The notes under the pieces were generated by a model. It was not told the DNA's origin. It searched no databases and saw nothing but the letters and a program-made list of their open reading frames with translations. The position numbers and the translations under genes were made by a program. Shown in pieces: positions 16,940 through 25,085 of a stretch of DNA of 64,000 nt. Positions within the stretch are counted from its first letter, which is position 1. The number at the start of each line of letters is the position of its first letter. Source of the stretch: Acetobacterium paludosum (lineage in GTDB: Bacteria > Bacillota > Clostridia > Eubacteriales > Eubacteriaceae); NCBI RefSeq assembly GCF_008086595.1, contig NZ_RXYA01000009.1, forward strand, positions 1 to 64,000. Direction: 5' to 3'.

Positions 16940-18398
16940 TTTTTATCTCCTCGTAAATTTTTTTCAATTCATTTGGATAGTCTTTAAAATCATCCATTGT
17001 CTTAAATTTTTGATATGCTTTTTCAAGGGTTCCAAATTCTTTTGCCTGTTTTAAAAGGTCTCTTGCCAACTCACATGTCCTAGTTTTTCGAATTGCATCC
17101 TCATTCGTCAATATCTTTTTATCATTTTTGATATCCCCAAAAAGACTGTATAATGGCAGATTATCCTGAATCATCTCGGTGAATAATTTTAATGTTTTTT
17201 TTGTATGTTTGTCCATCTTACCATTGATATATGTCAGCATTGGGTATTCATTATTAATAATATAACGTACCCCTTCTTCACTCACCATTCTGCTCCAGAC
17301 ATGAATACCATCTTCCATTTCTTTTTTTTCTCGAACCTTATATACGCGTTTACTACCTTCAAGAACTTTATCTAAAATCTGTTTTAAAATTACCTTTACA
17401 GCTTCAGGGGGTTGTGCAGCAGACTTTTTAATATCTAGTGACCATTGTTCATCAAAAGTATTGGGTATATCCACCTGTACTCTTGCCAATCGTGTAAAAT
17501 CGTCCTTTGATGCCATATTAAACCAGGTACCCCAAACCAAGAGCCGTTGATTTCTATAAATATAAACACCCTGCATTTTTCTGAAACCGTCTTTACCACC
17601 ACAAATTTTCTGATCTTTTTTACTCATTTTAGATATGTGTGGTAATATGTATGCCTGAATTATTATTTCACCTTTTTTACCTGGTAATGTTAAGCGCTCG
17701 TCATCCATTAATTTTGTACTTTTACTTTTATAAAACGGATCATAAAATTCGATTTCTTTTTTGTTGATCGACATTTTTGTTTTTCTTACACCATCACCGC
17801 TTAAATAGCGATGAAATACCAGTGCCAAATGTTCACGAACGACCGATGATTTTTCAATCATTATTTTCTCAATATTTTTTTCACCAGTATCAATTTTATC
17901 CAATTTGGTCCATATTAAAAGAGTCCCATTTTTCAAAAGTTCCAGTTCTTTTATTTCCGGCAACGTTAATATTTCCTTTTCTTCTAAGAAAATAAGCGAC
18001 CAGTTATCAACTTTATTAATATAATCCAAATCCCATCTACAAGCATTTAATTCTTCATTACATTTTGAAATGACTGTCAAACAACGGCATTGAGAAAGTG
18101 ATGCTGTTTTCATACCGAGACCATATCGCCCCATATCCTCTTTTTTTCGATCCTTAAGAGGATTGGTACTCCCGTATCTCATTGCCTCAGTCAGCGTTTC
18201 ACGATCCATCCCGGTACCATCATCTATAACACAAATATACGGTTCACCAAAACCATTACATATTATTTCTATATTTTTTGCTTTTGCTGTGATGCTGTTA
18301 TCAATAACGTCAGCCAATGCTGATTCAATTGTATAACCAATTGCTCGAGTTGATTCCATTAAAATCGATGCTGAGGGTGGTAGATCCTGGTATTTCAT
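16932..18398 (-). CDS. MORC/MutL-like GHKL ATPase of the Z1 system
   Basis: The N-terminal GHKL fold is clear: ALADVIDNSITA around 27-38 (N34, with aspartate where MutL has the catalytic glutamate), CVIDDGTGM at 56-64 and GRYGLGMKTAS at 90-100. The rest, to 488 aa, includes an S5-like second domain and a C-terminal region that ends in a charged helix, as in prokaryotic MORC relatives. GGAGAG lies a few bases upstream of the ATG. The stop overlaps the Z1 start by 8 bp. This gene, Z1, DUF4420 and AIPR form the core that I recall as the 'Mza' system of Gao and colleagues; that naming is from memory. Confidence 0.9.
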   Translation of the reverse strand: MKYQDLPPSASILMESTRAIGYTIESALADVIDNSITAKAKNIEIICNGFGEPYICVIDDGTGMDRETLTEAMRYGSTNPLKDRKKEDMGRYGLGMKTASLSQCRCLTVISKCNEELNACRWDLDYINKVDNWSLIFLEEKEILTLPEIKELELLKNGTLLIWTKLDKIDTGEKNIEKIMIEKSSVVREHLALVFHRYLSGDGVRKTKMSINKKEIEFYDPFYKSKSTKLMDDERLTLPGKKGEIIIQAYILPHISKMSKKDQKICGGKDGFRKMQGVYIYRNQRLLVWGTWFNMASKDDFTRLARVQVDIPNTFDEQWSLDIKKSAAQPPEAVKVILKQILDKVLEGSKRVYKVREKKEMEDGIHVWSRMVSEEGVRYIINNEYPMLTYINGKMDKHTKKTLKLFTEMIQDNLPLYSLFGDIKNDKKILTNEDAIRKTRTCELARDLLKQAKEFGTLEKAYQKFKTMDDFKDYPNELKKIYEEIKSE

Positions 18399-18456
18399 TA
18401 CTTATCTCTCCTGTTTAACTTTCATTTTTATGTTTCACAGAGTTATTTTAAAACAA

Positions 18457-18801
18457 TTAGATTTGCTTATTATCATTGCTTTTTTGTAATATACTTTTCA
18501 ATGTATCTATTATTTCAGAATAATAGATACCATCTTTTTCAGAAAGTAAATCAATTGTTTTTTCTAGTTCAATGTCGCTGAATAAACCTTTGAACTCTTT
18601 TGTAACGCCTAAATAATGTAGAATCCCCATTGCTTGATAACCATGACTCTCTGCAGAATCAAGGCCAAGTACGACCTGATCCAATTTTCTGTGTGAAACA
18701 GCATCAAAAAGATAACAATATACCACTTCATCAATTTGATTCTGATTATACAAATTATATTCTCTTTTTCTATTTGAATGTTTTAACATGGGTATATTCA
18801 T
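18457..18801 (-). CDS. Hypothetical protein at the head of the defence operon
   Basis: This 114-residue soluble protein belongs to no family I can name. It has a basic N-terminus (KHSNRKREYN) and a compact motif, LGLDSAESHGYQAMGILHYLGV (positions about 44-65), that looks like a conserved small-domain core. Its ATG overlaps the TGA of the upstream methyltransferase as ATGA. Its composition is AT-rich like the island and unlike the methyltransferase. It precedes the MORC-like ATPase by 58 bp and is probably transcribed with it. It might be the DNA- or target-binding partner of the system, but nothing in the sequence proves this. Confidence 0.6.
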   Translation of the reverse strand: MNIPMLKHSNRKREYNLYNQNQIDEVVYCYLFDAVSHRKLDQVVLGLDSAESHGYQAMGILHYLGVTKEFKGLFSDIELEKTIDLLSEKDGIYYSEIIDTLKSILQKSNDNKQI

Positions 18802-19418
18802 AATTGATCACATCCATTTCTACTTATATTATCAGTTTTTTTTCCAATCACATTCAACCAAATCTCCCCATCTCTCCCATCTCTTACATCCCTAGTAATA
18901 AAGGTCTCAACTACCGTCAGCCCCACCACCGGTTCCAGTAAGGCCTTCAACCGTTCTTCATCCAGATCCGTGAAGTACCGGCCGTTGCGGTCGCCCTCAA
19001 AATCCCCGTATTTAAAGGAAGCATATAAAATACCGCCGGGCTTCAGGGCTTTGACAAGCTTCAAAAAGATCGCCGTCAGTTCCCCGTAGGGCACATGGAG
19101 CAGCGAGGCGCAGGCCCAGATTCCGTCAAAGGCCTGGTCAAAATCCAGCGCATCAAAGGTCAGGCACAGCACCGGCTGGCCGATATAAGCACCGGCCAGC
19201 CGGCAGCATTCCGGTGAGCCGTCGATGGCGGTGACGGTATAGCCCAGATCCAGAAAGGCCTTGGCATCCCGGCCGGAACCGCAGCCCAGATCCAGAATGT
19301 GGCCGTGTTCCGGCAGCTGGCTGAGAAAGCGCTGGTGCAGTGCGGAAAAATCGGCATCGATGGTGCCCCGGATAAATTCCCGGGCGGTTTGGTTGTAGTA
19401 GTCGAGTGTTTTATTCAT
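18798..19418 (-). CDS. Class I SAM-dependent methyltransferase (TehB-like)
   Basis: The protein has the SAM-binding motif ILDLGCGSGRDAKAF, the acidic post-motif TAIDGS, and the KALKPGGILYASFKYG block of small-molecule methyltransferases close to tellurite-resistance TehB. I use the ATG at 19418 because AGGAG lies 6-10 nt upstream; an upstream start would add 28 residues overlapping the preceding gene. The family usually ends shortly after WLNVIGKK. Here a further AT-rich tail of about a dozen residues follows and reaches the island's first gene, so the native 3' end seems to have been replaced when the island arrived. The substrate is unknown. Confidence 0.85.
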   Translation of the reverse strand: MNKTLDYYNQTAREFIRGTIDADFSALHQRFLSQLPEHGHILDLGCGSGRDAKAFLDLGYTVTAIDGSPECCRLAGAYIGQPVLCLTFDALDFDQAFDGIWACASLLHVPYGELTAIFLKLVKALKPGGILYASFKYGDFEGDRNGRYFTDLDEERLKALLEPVVGLTVVETFITRDVRDGRDGEIWLNVIGKKTDNISRNGCDQL

Positions 19419-19502
19419 CAGGGTCTCCTGTTTCTTTAATGCTGGCGGATCATCGTCACCGCTGGGGTTGCCATTATTACGCCCGGCCTTGACTGACGTC
19501 AT

Positions 19503-22037
19503 TTACTGGTTCAATTTTTCCAGCCGTTCTTTATAGAAGCGCTTGGTGCGGTAATCGATGATGTCCTTGAAATGAGCAATAAAAGCCGGATTGGCGATAA
19601 AAGCCTGCAGGGCCGGGGCCAGACAGAAGCGGTCGTCCGCTTTCACAAAATACTCCCCGGCGGTCTGGGCCAGAAAATGAACGGGATTGCGATTGGCCAG
19701 GGCGACGTATTCTTTTTTACCCCAATTCAGGGCATCGGCGGTACTTTTGTCCCGGAGCAGATCGATGCGGTTTGAGGCATTGGCATAGAAGGCCATAAAA
19801 CTAGCACCGATGTCGTCCGCGCTGATGGCCATCTTGATCCGGCCGCCGTTGTAGAAGGCCAGGAGAACCGGCATTTTATAGGTTTTGGCCATGGCGGTGT
19901 TTTCAATGTTCTTCAGGAACTCATGTCCGACGGTTCCCAGCAGCCTTTTTTCATCGTCTGTGGCCTGGCCGATGTCATTTAAAAAGGACAGATAATCCCG
20001 GAAAAGGTTGAGTTCTTTTTTGCTTCGGATTGTCTGGTAAATGTCCGCGTCCAGATGCACAAACAGGTCCAGCCGCAGGGGCCGTCTGCCGAGTTCTTCC
20101 TGAATGTCGAAAAACGCCGCGATCACCCGGTCTTTGATTTTCTTCTGATCCTGAGCCATTTTTTTGAACAGATCCACCAATCTGAAATCGAAATCCACAA
20201 AACAGTCCTCGGGATAGTCGTCCGCACCGGGGAGCCGGTCCGGCTTTTTGTCCGGACGGCTCCCCGGCGGTTCGCTGGTGAGGAAAAAGGGAATCAGATT
20301 GGCTTTTTTATAGTTTCCGATAAAATCCAGCACGTTGACATAATTTTTCCCCCGGGACTTGCGCAGGCCACGCCCCAACTGCTGCAAAAAGACGGTGGGC
20401 GACTGGGTCGGTCGGAGAAACAGCACCATATCCAGTTCGGGGATGTCCAGACCTTCATTGAACATGTCCACCGAGAAAACGACCTGGAGCTCACCGGTCT
20501 TCAAAGCTTTGATCGCCTGTTCCCGGGGCCGAACCAGCTGCTGCTGGTGCGCCTCGGCTGATCCGCTGATGACGGCACAGCAAGCAATGCCCTGCTCCTG
20601 GAAATACCGGGTCATGTACAGGGCATGATTCCGGCTGATGCAGAAACCCAGGGCCTTTTTGCTGTCGTATTTAAGATAGTTCTGCAAAATCAGGTTGCCG
20701 CGCTGATTGATGCTGGCCAGTTTCTCAAGCTCGTCCTCATCGTAACGGCCGTTTCGAAAAGAGACTGCGTCATAATCCAGATCATCATAAATGCCGTAAT
20801 ACCGGAAGGGCACGAGCCAGCCTTTGTTGATGGCTTCTTTCAGGCGGACTTCGTAGACCACGTTGTAGTCGCAGAGGGCAAAAACGTCCTGATTGTCCAG
20901 CCGTTCCGGGGTGGCGGTCAGGCCCAGCAGAAATTTCGGTTTGAAATAGTCGATGATGTTCTGGTAGTGATCGGACACGGCGTGATGGAATTCATCGATG
21001 ATGATGTAGTCGAAGGCATCCGGGGGAAAAGTGGCCTCCGTCAGGTAGGCTTTGTTCCCCAGCGTCTGGACCGAGGCAAAAATAATGTCCTCGGCGGTAT
21101 CTTTTTGGGTGCCGTTGAAACGGCCGGTGCTCAGCTCATAGCGGACACACTTGAAGGTGTGTTCGGCCTGGCTCAGTATTTCGTCCCGATGGGCGACAAA
21201 GAGGATGCGGGTATAGGCTTTTGAATCGAAGGCCGCCAGAAAGGTTTTGCCAATCCCGGTGGCGGCGACAATCAGGCCTTTGTCCAACTTTTCCCGGCGG
21301 AAATTTTTCAGTTCATACAGGGCTTCAATCTGGGCATCTTTGGGCTGGGGAAAGGCAATCAGCGGCGGCGGGTTCGGCTCCTCCGTATCCACGATGAAGG
21401 CCGACTGCTCCTGGGCAACCCGGATTTTTTCGATAGTGCCTTCATCAGCGGTTTCCAATGCTTCAATCTGCTGATAGAGCCGAGGACGTTTCCACTGCTT
21501 GGCGTATCTTTTCAGCTCGGCATCGTCAATGGGGATGGAATGATCCGCCAGCAGTTCTTCAAAAATCCGTCGGAAATAATCGCAGTCCGCCTGGTTTTCC
21601 CGGGAATTGATCCGATAATTCCACTCGATGCCGGAGGTCAGGGCCGACTTTGAGATATTGGACGACCCCACAAACACTTCGTCATAATCGGTGTATTTAA
21701 AAAAATAGGCCTTCGCATGAAAGGACTGATTGGGGACATTATAGAACCGCAGATCGAGCTGATCCCCCAGGGCATCTTTGAGCAGATAGAGGGCTTCAGG
21801 CTGAGTGATGTTTAAATAATCGCCGCACAAAATCCTGATTTGCACCGCACGGCCAGCCGCCGCCTTCAGATCGTCAAGAATCAGGCGAATTCCTGACGCC
21901 ATCAGAAAAGACACATTGATATCGATTTCAGCGGCGGTGGCAATCGACACCTTCAGGTAGTCATATAAATGATCCTGCTCTCCGGTGATGCAGTTTTCAT
22001 TATAGGCGTTGGCGCCGGTTATCCGATATGTTCCCAT
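19503..22037 (-). CDS. Superfamily II helicase with N-terminal PLD (HKD) domain
   Basis: Residues 1-190 hold a phospholipase-D-type nuclease domain with the HKD-like motif HAKAYFFKY and FVGSSNISKSAL. A DEAD/DEAH helicase follows: GIGKTFLAAF (Walker A variant), IIIDEFHHAVSD, LGLTATPERLD, and QQLGRGLRKS as motif VI. The organisation matches restriction-type or repair helicases of the PLD-SF2 class. I start it at ATG 22037, preceded by AGAGGAGAG. A frame extension of 53 codons upstream lies within an inverted-repeat element and has no coding character. The gene is GC-rich, and its stop lies next to the methyltransferase gene. It may belong to an older DNA-defence or repair module. Confidence 0.85.
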   Translation of the reverse strand: MGTYRITGANAYNENCITGEQDHLYDYLKVSIATAAEIDINVSFLMASGIRLILDDLKAAAGRAVQIRILCGDYLNITQPEALYLLKDALGDQLDLRFYNVPNQSFHAKAYFFKYTDYDEVFVGSSNISKSALTSGIEWNYRINSRENQADCDYFRRIFEELLADHSIPIDDAELKRYAKQWKRPRLYQQIEALETADEGTIEKIRVAQEQSAFIVDTEEPNPPPLIAFPQPKDAQIEALYELKNFRREKLDKGLIVAATGIGKTFLAAFDSKAYTRILFVAHRDEILSQAEHTFKCVRYELSTGRFNGTQKDTAEDIIFASVQTLGNKAYLTEATFPPDAFDYIIIDEFHHAVSDHYQNIIDYFKPKFLLGLTATPERLDNQDVFALCDYNVVYEVRLKEAINKGWLVPFRYYGIYDDLDYDAVSFRNGRYDEDELEKLASINQRGNLILQNYLKYDSKKALGFCISRNHALYMTRYFQEQGIACCAVISGSAEAHQQQLVRPREQAIKALKTGELQVVFSVDMFNEGLDIPELDMVLFLRPTQSPTVFLQQLGRGLRKSRGKNYVNVLDFIGNYKKANLIPFFLTSEPPGSRPDKKPDRLPGADDYPEDCFVDFDFRLVDLFKKMAQDQKKIKDRVIAAFFDIQEELGRRPLRLDLFVHLDADIYQTIRSKKELNLFRDYLSFLNDIGQATDDEKRLLGTVGHEFLKNIENTAMAKTYKMPVLLAFYNGGRIKMAISADDIGASFMAFYANASNRIDLLRDKSTADALNWGKKEYVALANRNPVHFLAQTAGEYFVKADDRFCLAPALQAFIANPAFIAHFKDIIDYRTKRFYKERLEKLNQ

Positions 22038-22091
22038 GTCTCTCCTCTTTCTGTCTTGGTTGATTGAGCTATTGCCAAATGAACAATGATT

Positions 22092-22199
22092 GCGTTGCGA
22101 GCTGTTTCCACAACCCATTTTGTAACGTGTAGGCGAACCGGCGATAGCCTGTCCGCCGGGCAGTGTAAAAATTGGTTCGTGTGAAACGGCTCGCAACGC
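22092..22199. repeat. Inverted-repeat element between radC-like and helicase genes
   Basis: Two 17-bp arms, 22092-22108 and 22183-22199, are inverted copies with one mismatch and enclose 74 bp that contain further short complementary blocks rich in GGCG/CGCC. The element lies between two minus-strand genes and could form a long hairpin in the transcript. It may be a small non-autonomous mobile element or a REP-like unit. No target-site duplication is obvious. Confidence 0.6.
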
Positions 22200-22229
22200 C
22201 CACGGCTCTTGATTAATCGGCCGACCCGG

Positions 22230-22907
22230 TTACAGCAGCCGGTTCTCCGCAAAACTGTAATAACCGTCCCCGGCGACGATGATGTGATCGGCCACCGGGA
22301 TGGCAATGGCTTCCGTGGCCAGGCTGATTTTCTTGGTCACGTCCACATCCGCCCGGGAGGGCTGCCGGCTGCCGCCGGGATGGTTGTGGGCCAGGATGAT
22401 GCTGGCCGCCTGATGCCGCAGGGCCGTTTCGACAATCAGCCGGGGGTAGACCGGGGCTTCGTTGATGGTGCCTTCATGGAGCAGACAGGCATGATTCACC
22501 CGGTTCTGACTGTCCAGGCAGATCACATAAAACACTTCATAGAGCCGACCAGTGAAGAGCGCAACGGCATACTCCCCGGCCCGGGAGGTGCTGTCCAGGA
22601 CGGCTTTTTCCTTAAACTTACCCTGATTGTAGCGCCGCGCCAGGGCCGGCATCAGGGACAAAAGCACCCCGGTGTTTTCCGTGACTCCCGCCATTTTGCA
22701 TAAATCGACGGGATCCGCATCAAAGACGCCGGACAGGGAACCGTATGCTTTAATCAGCTGATGGGCCAGTTCGTTGGTATCCTTCATCGGGATGCAGTAA
22801 AAAAGCAGCAGCTCCAGAATCTGATGATCCTCAAAACTGTCGATGCCTTCCAGTAAGGCTCGGTTTTTAACCCGTTGGCGATGTCCCTGGTGCGGATTTT
22901 TGTCCAT
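22230..22907 (-). CDS. radC: RadC-family JAB-domain protein
   Basis: The N-terminal helix-hairpin-helix-like part (LLEGIDSFEDHQ through GVTENTG) is followed by the RadC/JAMM metallo-domain. The LLHEGTINEA segment supplies the glutamate and AHNHPGGSRQPSRADVD supplies the HxH...S...D metal ligands. At 225 aa it has the normal family length. RadC proteins are common in mobile and defence-rich regions and their biological role is still disputed. It is probably co-transcribed with the helicase downstream. Confidence 0.93.
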   Translation of the reverse strand: MDKNPHQGHRQRVKNRALLEGIDSFEDHQILELLLFYCIPMKDTNELAHQLIKAYGSLSGVFDADPVDLCKMAGVTENTGVLLSLMPALARRYNQGKFKEKAVLDSTSRAGEYAVALFTGRLYEVFYVICLDSQNRVNHACLLHEGTINEAPVYPRLIVETALRHQAASIILAHNHPGGSRQPSRADVDVTKKISLATEAIAIPVADHIIVAGDGYYSFAENRLL

Positions 22908-23080
22908 GCTTATCCCCGATCCCCTCGACTAAACGATGGCGTTATTTTGTCATGCGGTAATATTGCAATACTTTCCCATATTTATTTCATTTGTTGCTTT
23001 TATTTTAACCGTTGCTTTTGTATGCGTCAATGAATAGTCTGAGTAAATATTCGTTTTTTACGAACTGCGCAATAAAAAAA

Positions 23081-23119
23081 GGTGATCACATCCTAACTTA
23101 ATAGTATTTTGTGACCACC
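23081..23119 (-). terminator. Terminator of the first FecBCD operon
   Basis: The stem has arms GGTGGTCAC and GTGATCACC on the minus strand with one mismatch, a long AT-rich loop and seven T immediately after. It lies 55 bp beyond the stop of the binding-protein gene. Confidence 0.8.
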
Positions 23120-23173
23120 ATTCTTGCTTTATTTTTTTATTATTCTCTAACGATCCTATCAATCATTGCTCTT

Positions 23174-24244
23174 TTATTTTTCACTTCCGGCAAGAACTTT
23201 CACAATTTCATCGGCAGAAATTTTATAAGAGTAATAGTTACTGAAGAAATCCGAAATATTTTTACTCATATCAACGTTAGCGAATAAATCCGGATACATC
23301 ACGGTACCAAGCCATAATGGAAGCATCGCTCCCTCACCGCTTCTGACCGACCAGTTGTAAACACCTTGCGGGCAAACATAAACTTTACCGGTTTTTACCG
23401 CCTGCACATCAGCAAGGGTTGGATCGTTGAGAATCGCTTCTTTTGCGGGTTGATTGAACGCCATAATAACCTGTGGATTCCATGCCACAACCTGTTCAGC
23501 ATTAACGGTAAGACCCGTTCCTGACCCGGTGCCATTATAGTCTTTGGCTACATTGATACCGCCGGCTGCTTCAAAATATTCATTGCAAATATCGGTGCCA
23601 TTGATGGTTGAGTAAGCACCTCCGGAATAGCGAAGATCCAAAATGGTTACCTTATTTTCAGCCGCAATCGTTGCTGTCATCTTTTTTGCTGTTTCAATAT
23701 TTCCCTGATAGTAATTAACAAAATTCTGGGCGCGGGTCTTACCTGCTGCTCCAAAAATATCTCCGATAATTAAAAATGAGTCGCACATATCATCAACTGT
23801 TTTCATATTATTGATGGCTACAAAAGAAATGCCCGCTTGTTCCAGCTGGGTTTTCTGTTCGTCTGAGTAACTGCTGTCAGGGCCGTAAACAACCTGTGCT
23901 CCGGAAGCGATCACCCCTTCAACAGAACTGGCGTCATAATTGTTGGGATTGCTTACAGCATAATCCGGAAATACTTTTTTGAAATAATCGGTAACGTTGG
24001 CTGTTGCCGCGGCGACAATTTTGCCGGGACCAGCGACAATTTCCGTCATTTGGGCAAATGCGCCAATGACCGGCACTGCTTTCGTAATTTCTGAAGGAAT
24101 CTCAACTTCTACCCCTTCGCTGTTTTTAACCATCCGCGTCGTTGAACTGCTAGTGGTGTTGGCACCTGAACTGCACCCCACTAGGCTAAAACAGATTAAA
24201 CACATACCAACAAGCGCAAAACTTAATAAACTTTTTCTTTTCAT
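23174..24244 (-). CDS. FecB/BtuF-type substrate-binding lipoprotein
   Basis: The 356-residue protein has a lipoprotein signal (MKRKSLLSF, hydrophobic core, SLVGCSS lipobox). It then has the type-III binding-protein fold of iron-siderophore, heme and cobalamin receptors: VIGAFAQMTEIV, VIASGAQVVYGPDSS, and the long linking helix after FLIIGDIFG. It is the last gene of a permease-ATPase-receptor operon. The ligand is not determined by the sequence; iron chelates, heme or corrinoids are the family options. Confidence 0.9.
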   Translation of the reverse strand: MKRKSLLSFALVGMCLICFSLVGCSSGANTTSSSTTRMVKNSEGVEVEIPSEITKAVPVIGAFAQMTEIVAGPGKIVAAATANVTDYFKKVFPDYAVSNPNNYDASSVEGVIASGAQVVYGPDSSYSDEQKTQLEQAGISFVAINNMKTVDDMCDSFLIIGDIFGAAGKTRAQNFVNYYQGNIETAKKMTATIAAENKVTILDLRYSGGAYSTINGTDICNEYFEAAGGINVAKDYNGTGSGTGLTVNAEQVVAWNPQVIMAFNQPAKEAILNDPTLADVQAVKTGKVYVCPQGVYNWSVRSGEGAMLPLWLGTVMYPDLFANVDMSKNISDFFSNYYSYKISADEIVKVLAGSEK

Positions 24245-24296
24245 GATGGTGTCCTTTCAAGAGCAGAGTGCCGGCAACATTGCCAGGTACTCAAAA

Positions 24297-25085
24297 TTAT
24301 ATTTTGGTATCAAAAATGGGCTGACAGAAATTATAGGAATTTTGGTCGTAAGTATCTTGTAAAATAGCGATGTGAACGCCATAGGTTTCGGTTAAGGTTT
24401 TTTCATTTAGTATTTGGCTGGAATGCCCATAGAAATATTTTTTATCCTGAGTCATCAGCACGACATTTGCATCGCACTGAAACACATGGTCCGGGGAATG
24501 GGTGGTCATAATAATGCCCAATCCCCCCTTAGAGAGTTCTTTAATATTCTGGATGACCTTTACCTGATTTCCAAAATCGAGGTTTGATGTCGGTTCATCC
24601 ATCATTAAAAAAGCTGGCTCCTGGGCTAAAGCCCTGGCAATTAAGACCATTTGCCGCTCGCCGCCGCTTAATTCCGTATAGCTGCGATTTTTGAGAAAGG
24701 AAATGCCCAAACGTTCCAACAAATCCGATACATAAGTAAAGTCCTTTTTACCGGGAGAACCAAACGCATCCAAATGTGCGGTTCTTCCCATCAGCACCAC
24801 ATCCATGACTGAAAAAGAGAAGGGCGGAATATGTGACTGGGGAACATAACCGATTAATTTTGCAAATTCTCTTCTGGAAATAGTCGTTACATCTTTTCCG
24901 TCAATCATAACGGAGCCTTTATTCATCGGCAGAAATCGGAGAATCGTTTTAAACAGGGTTGTCTTTCCGATGCCGTTTGGTCCCAGCAGGCAAAGAATTT
25001 CACCGGACTCGGTACTGACGGAAAAGTCTTCAATGATAATTTTTTCACCATAACCGCACTGAAGGTTCTTAATTTCAAGCTTCAT
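24297..25085 (-). CDS. FecE/BtuD-type ABC importer ATPase
   Basis: This 262-residue ATPase has Walker A GPNGIGKTT, the signature LSGGERQMV, Walker B FLMMDEPTSNLD and the switch histidine in TTHSPDHV. The YVPQSHIPPFSFSVMDVVLMGRTAHL stretch of the helical domain (about residues 80-105) is characteristic of FecE/FhuC ATPases. The start overlaps the permease stop by 4 bp (ATGA). Confidence 0.94.
   Translation of the reverse strand: MKLEIKNLQCGYGEKIIIEDFSVSTESGEILCLLGPNGIGKTTLFKTILRFLPMNKGSVMIDGKDVTTISRREFAKLIGYVPQSHIPPFSFSVMDVVLMGRTAHLDAFGSPGKKDFTYVSDLLERLGISFLKNRSYTELSGGERQMVLIARALAQEPAFLMMDEPTSNLDFGNQVKVIQNIKELSKGGLGIIMTTHSPDHVFQCDANVVLMTQDKKYFYGHSSQILNEKTLTETYGVHIAILQDTYDQNSYNFCQPIFDTKI

Noticed and set aside
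20055-21224. Long plus-strand frames opposite the PLD-helicase gene
   Set aside because: They are mirror frames of a GC-rich coding region. The minus-strand frame has complete helicase motifs.
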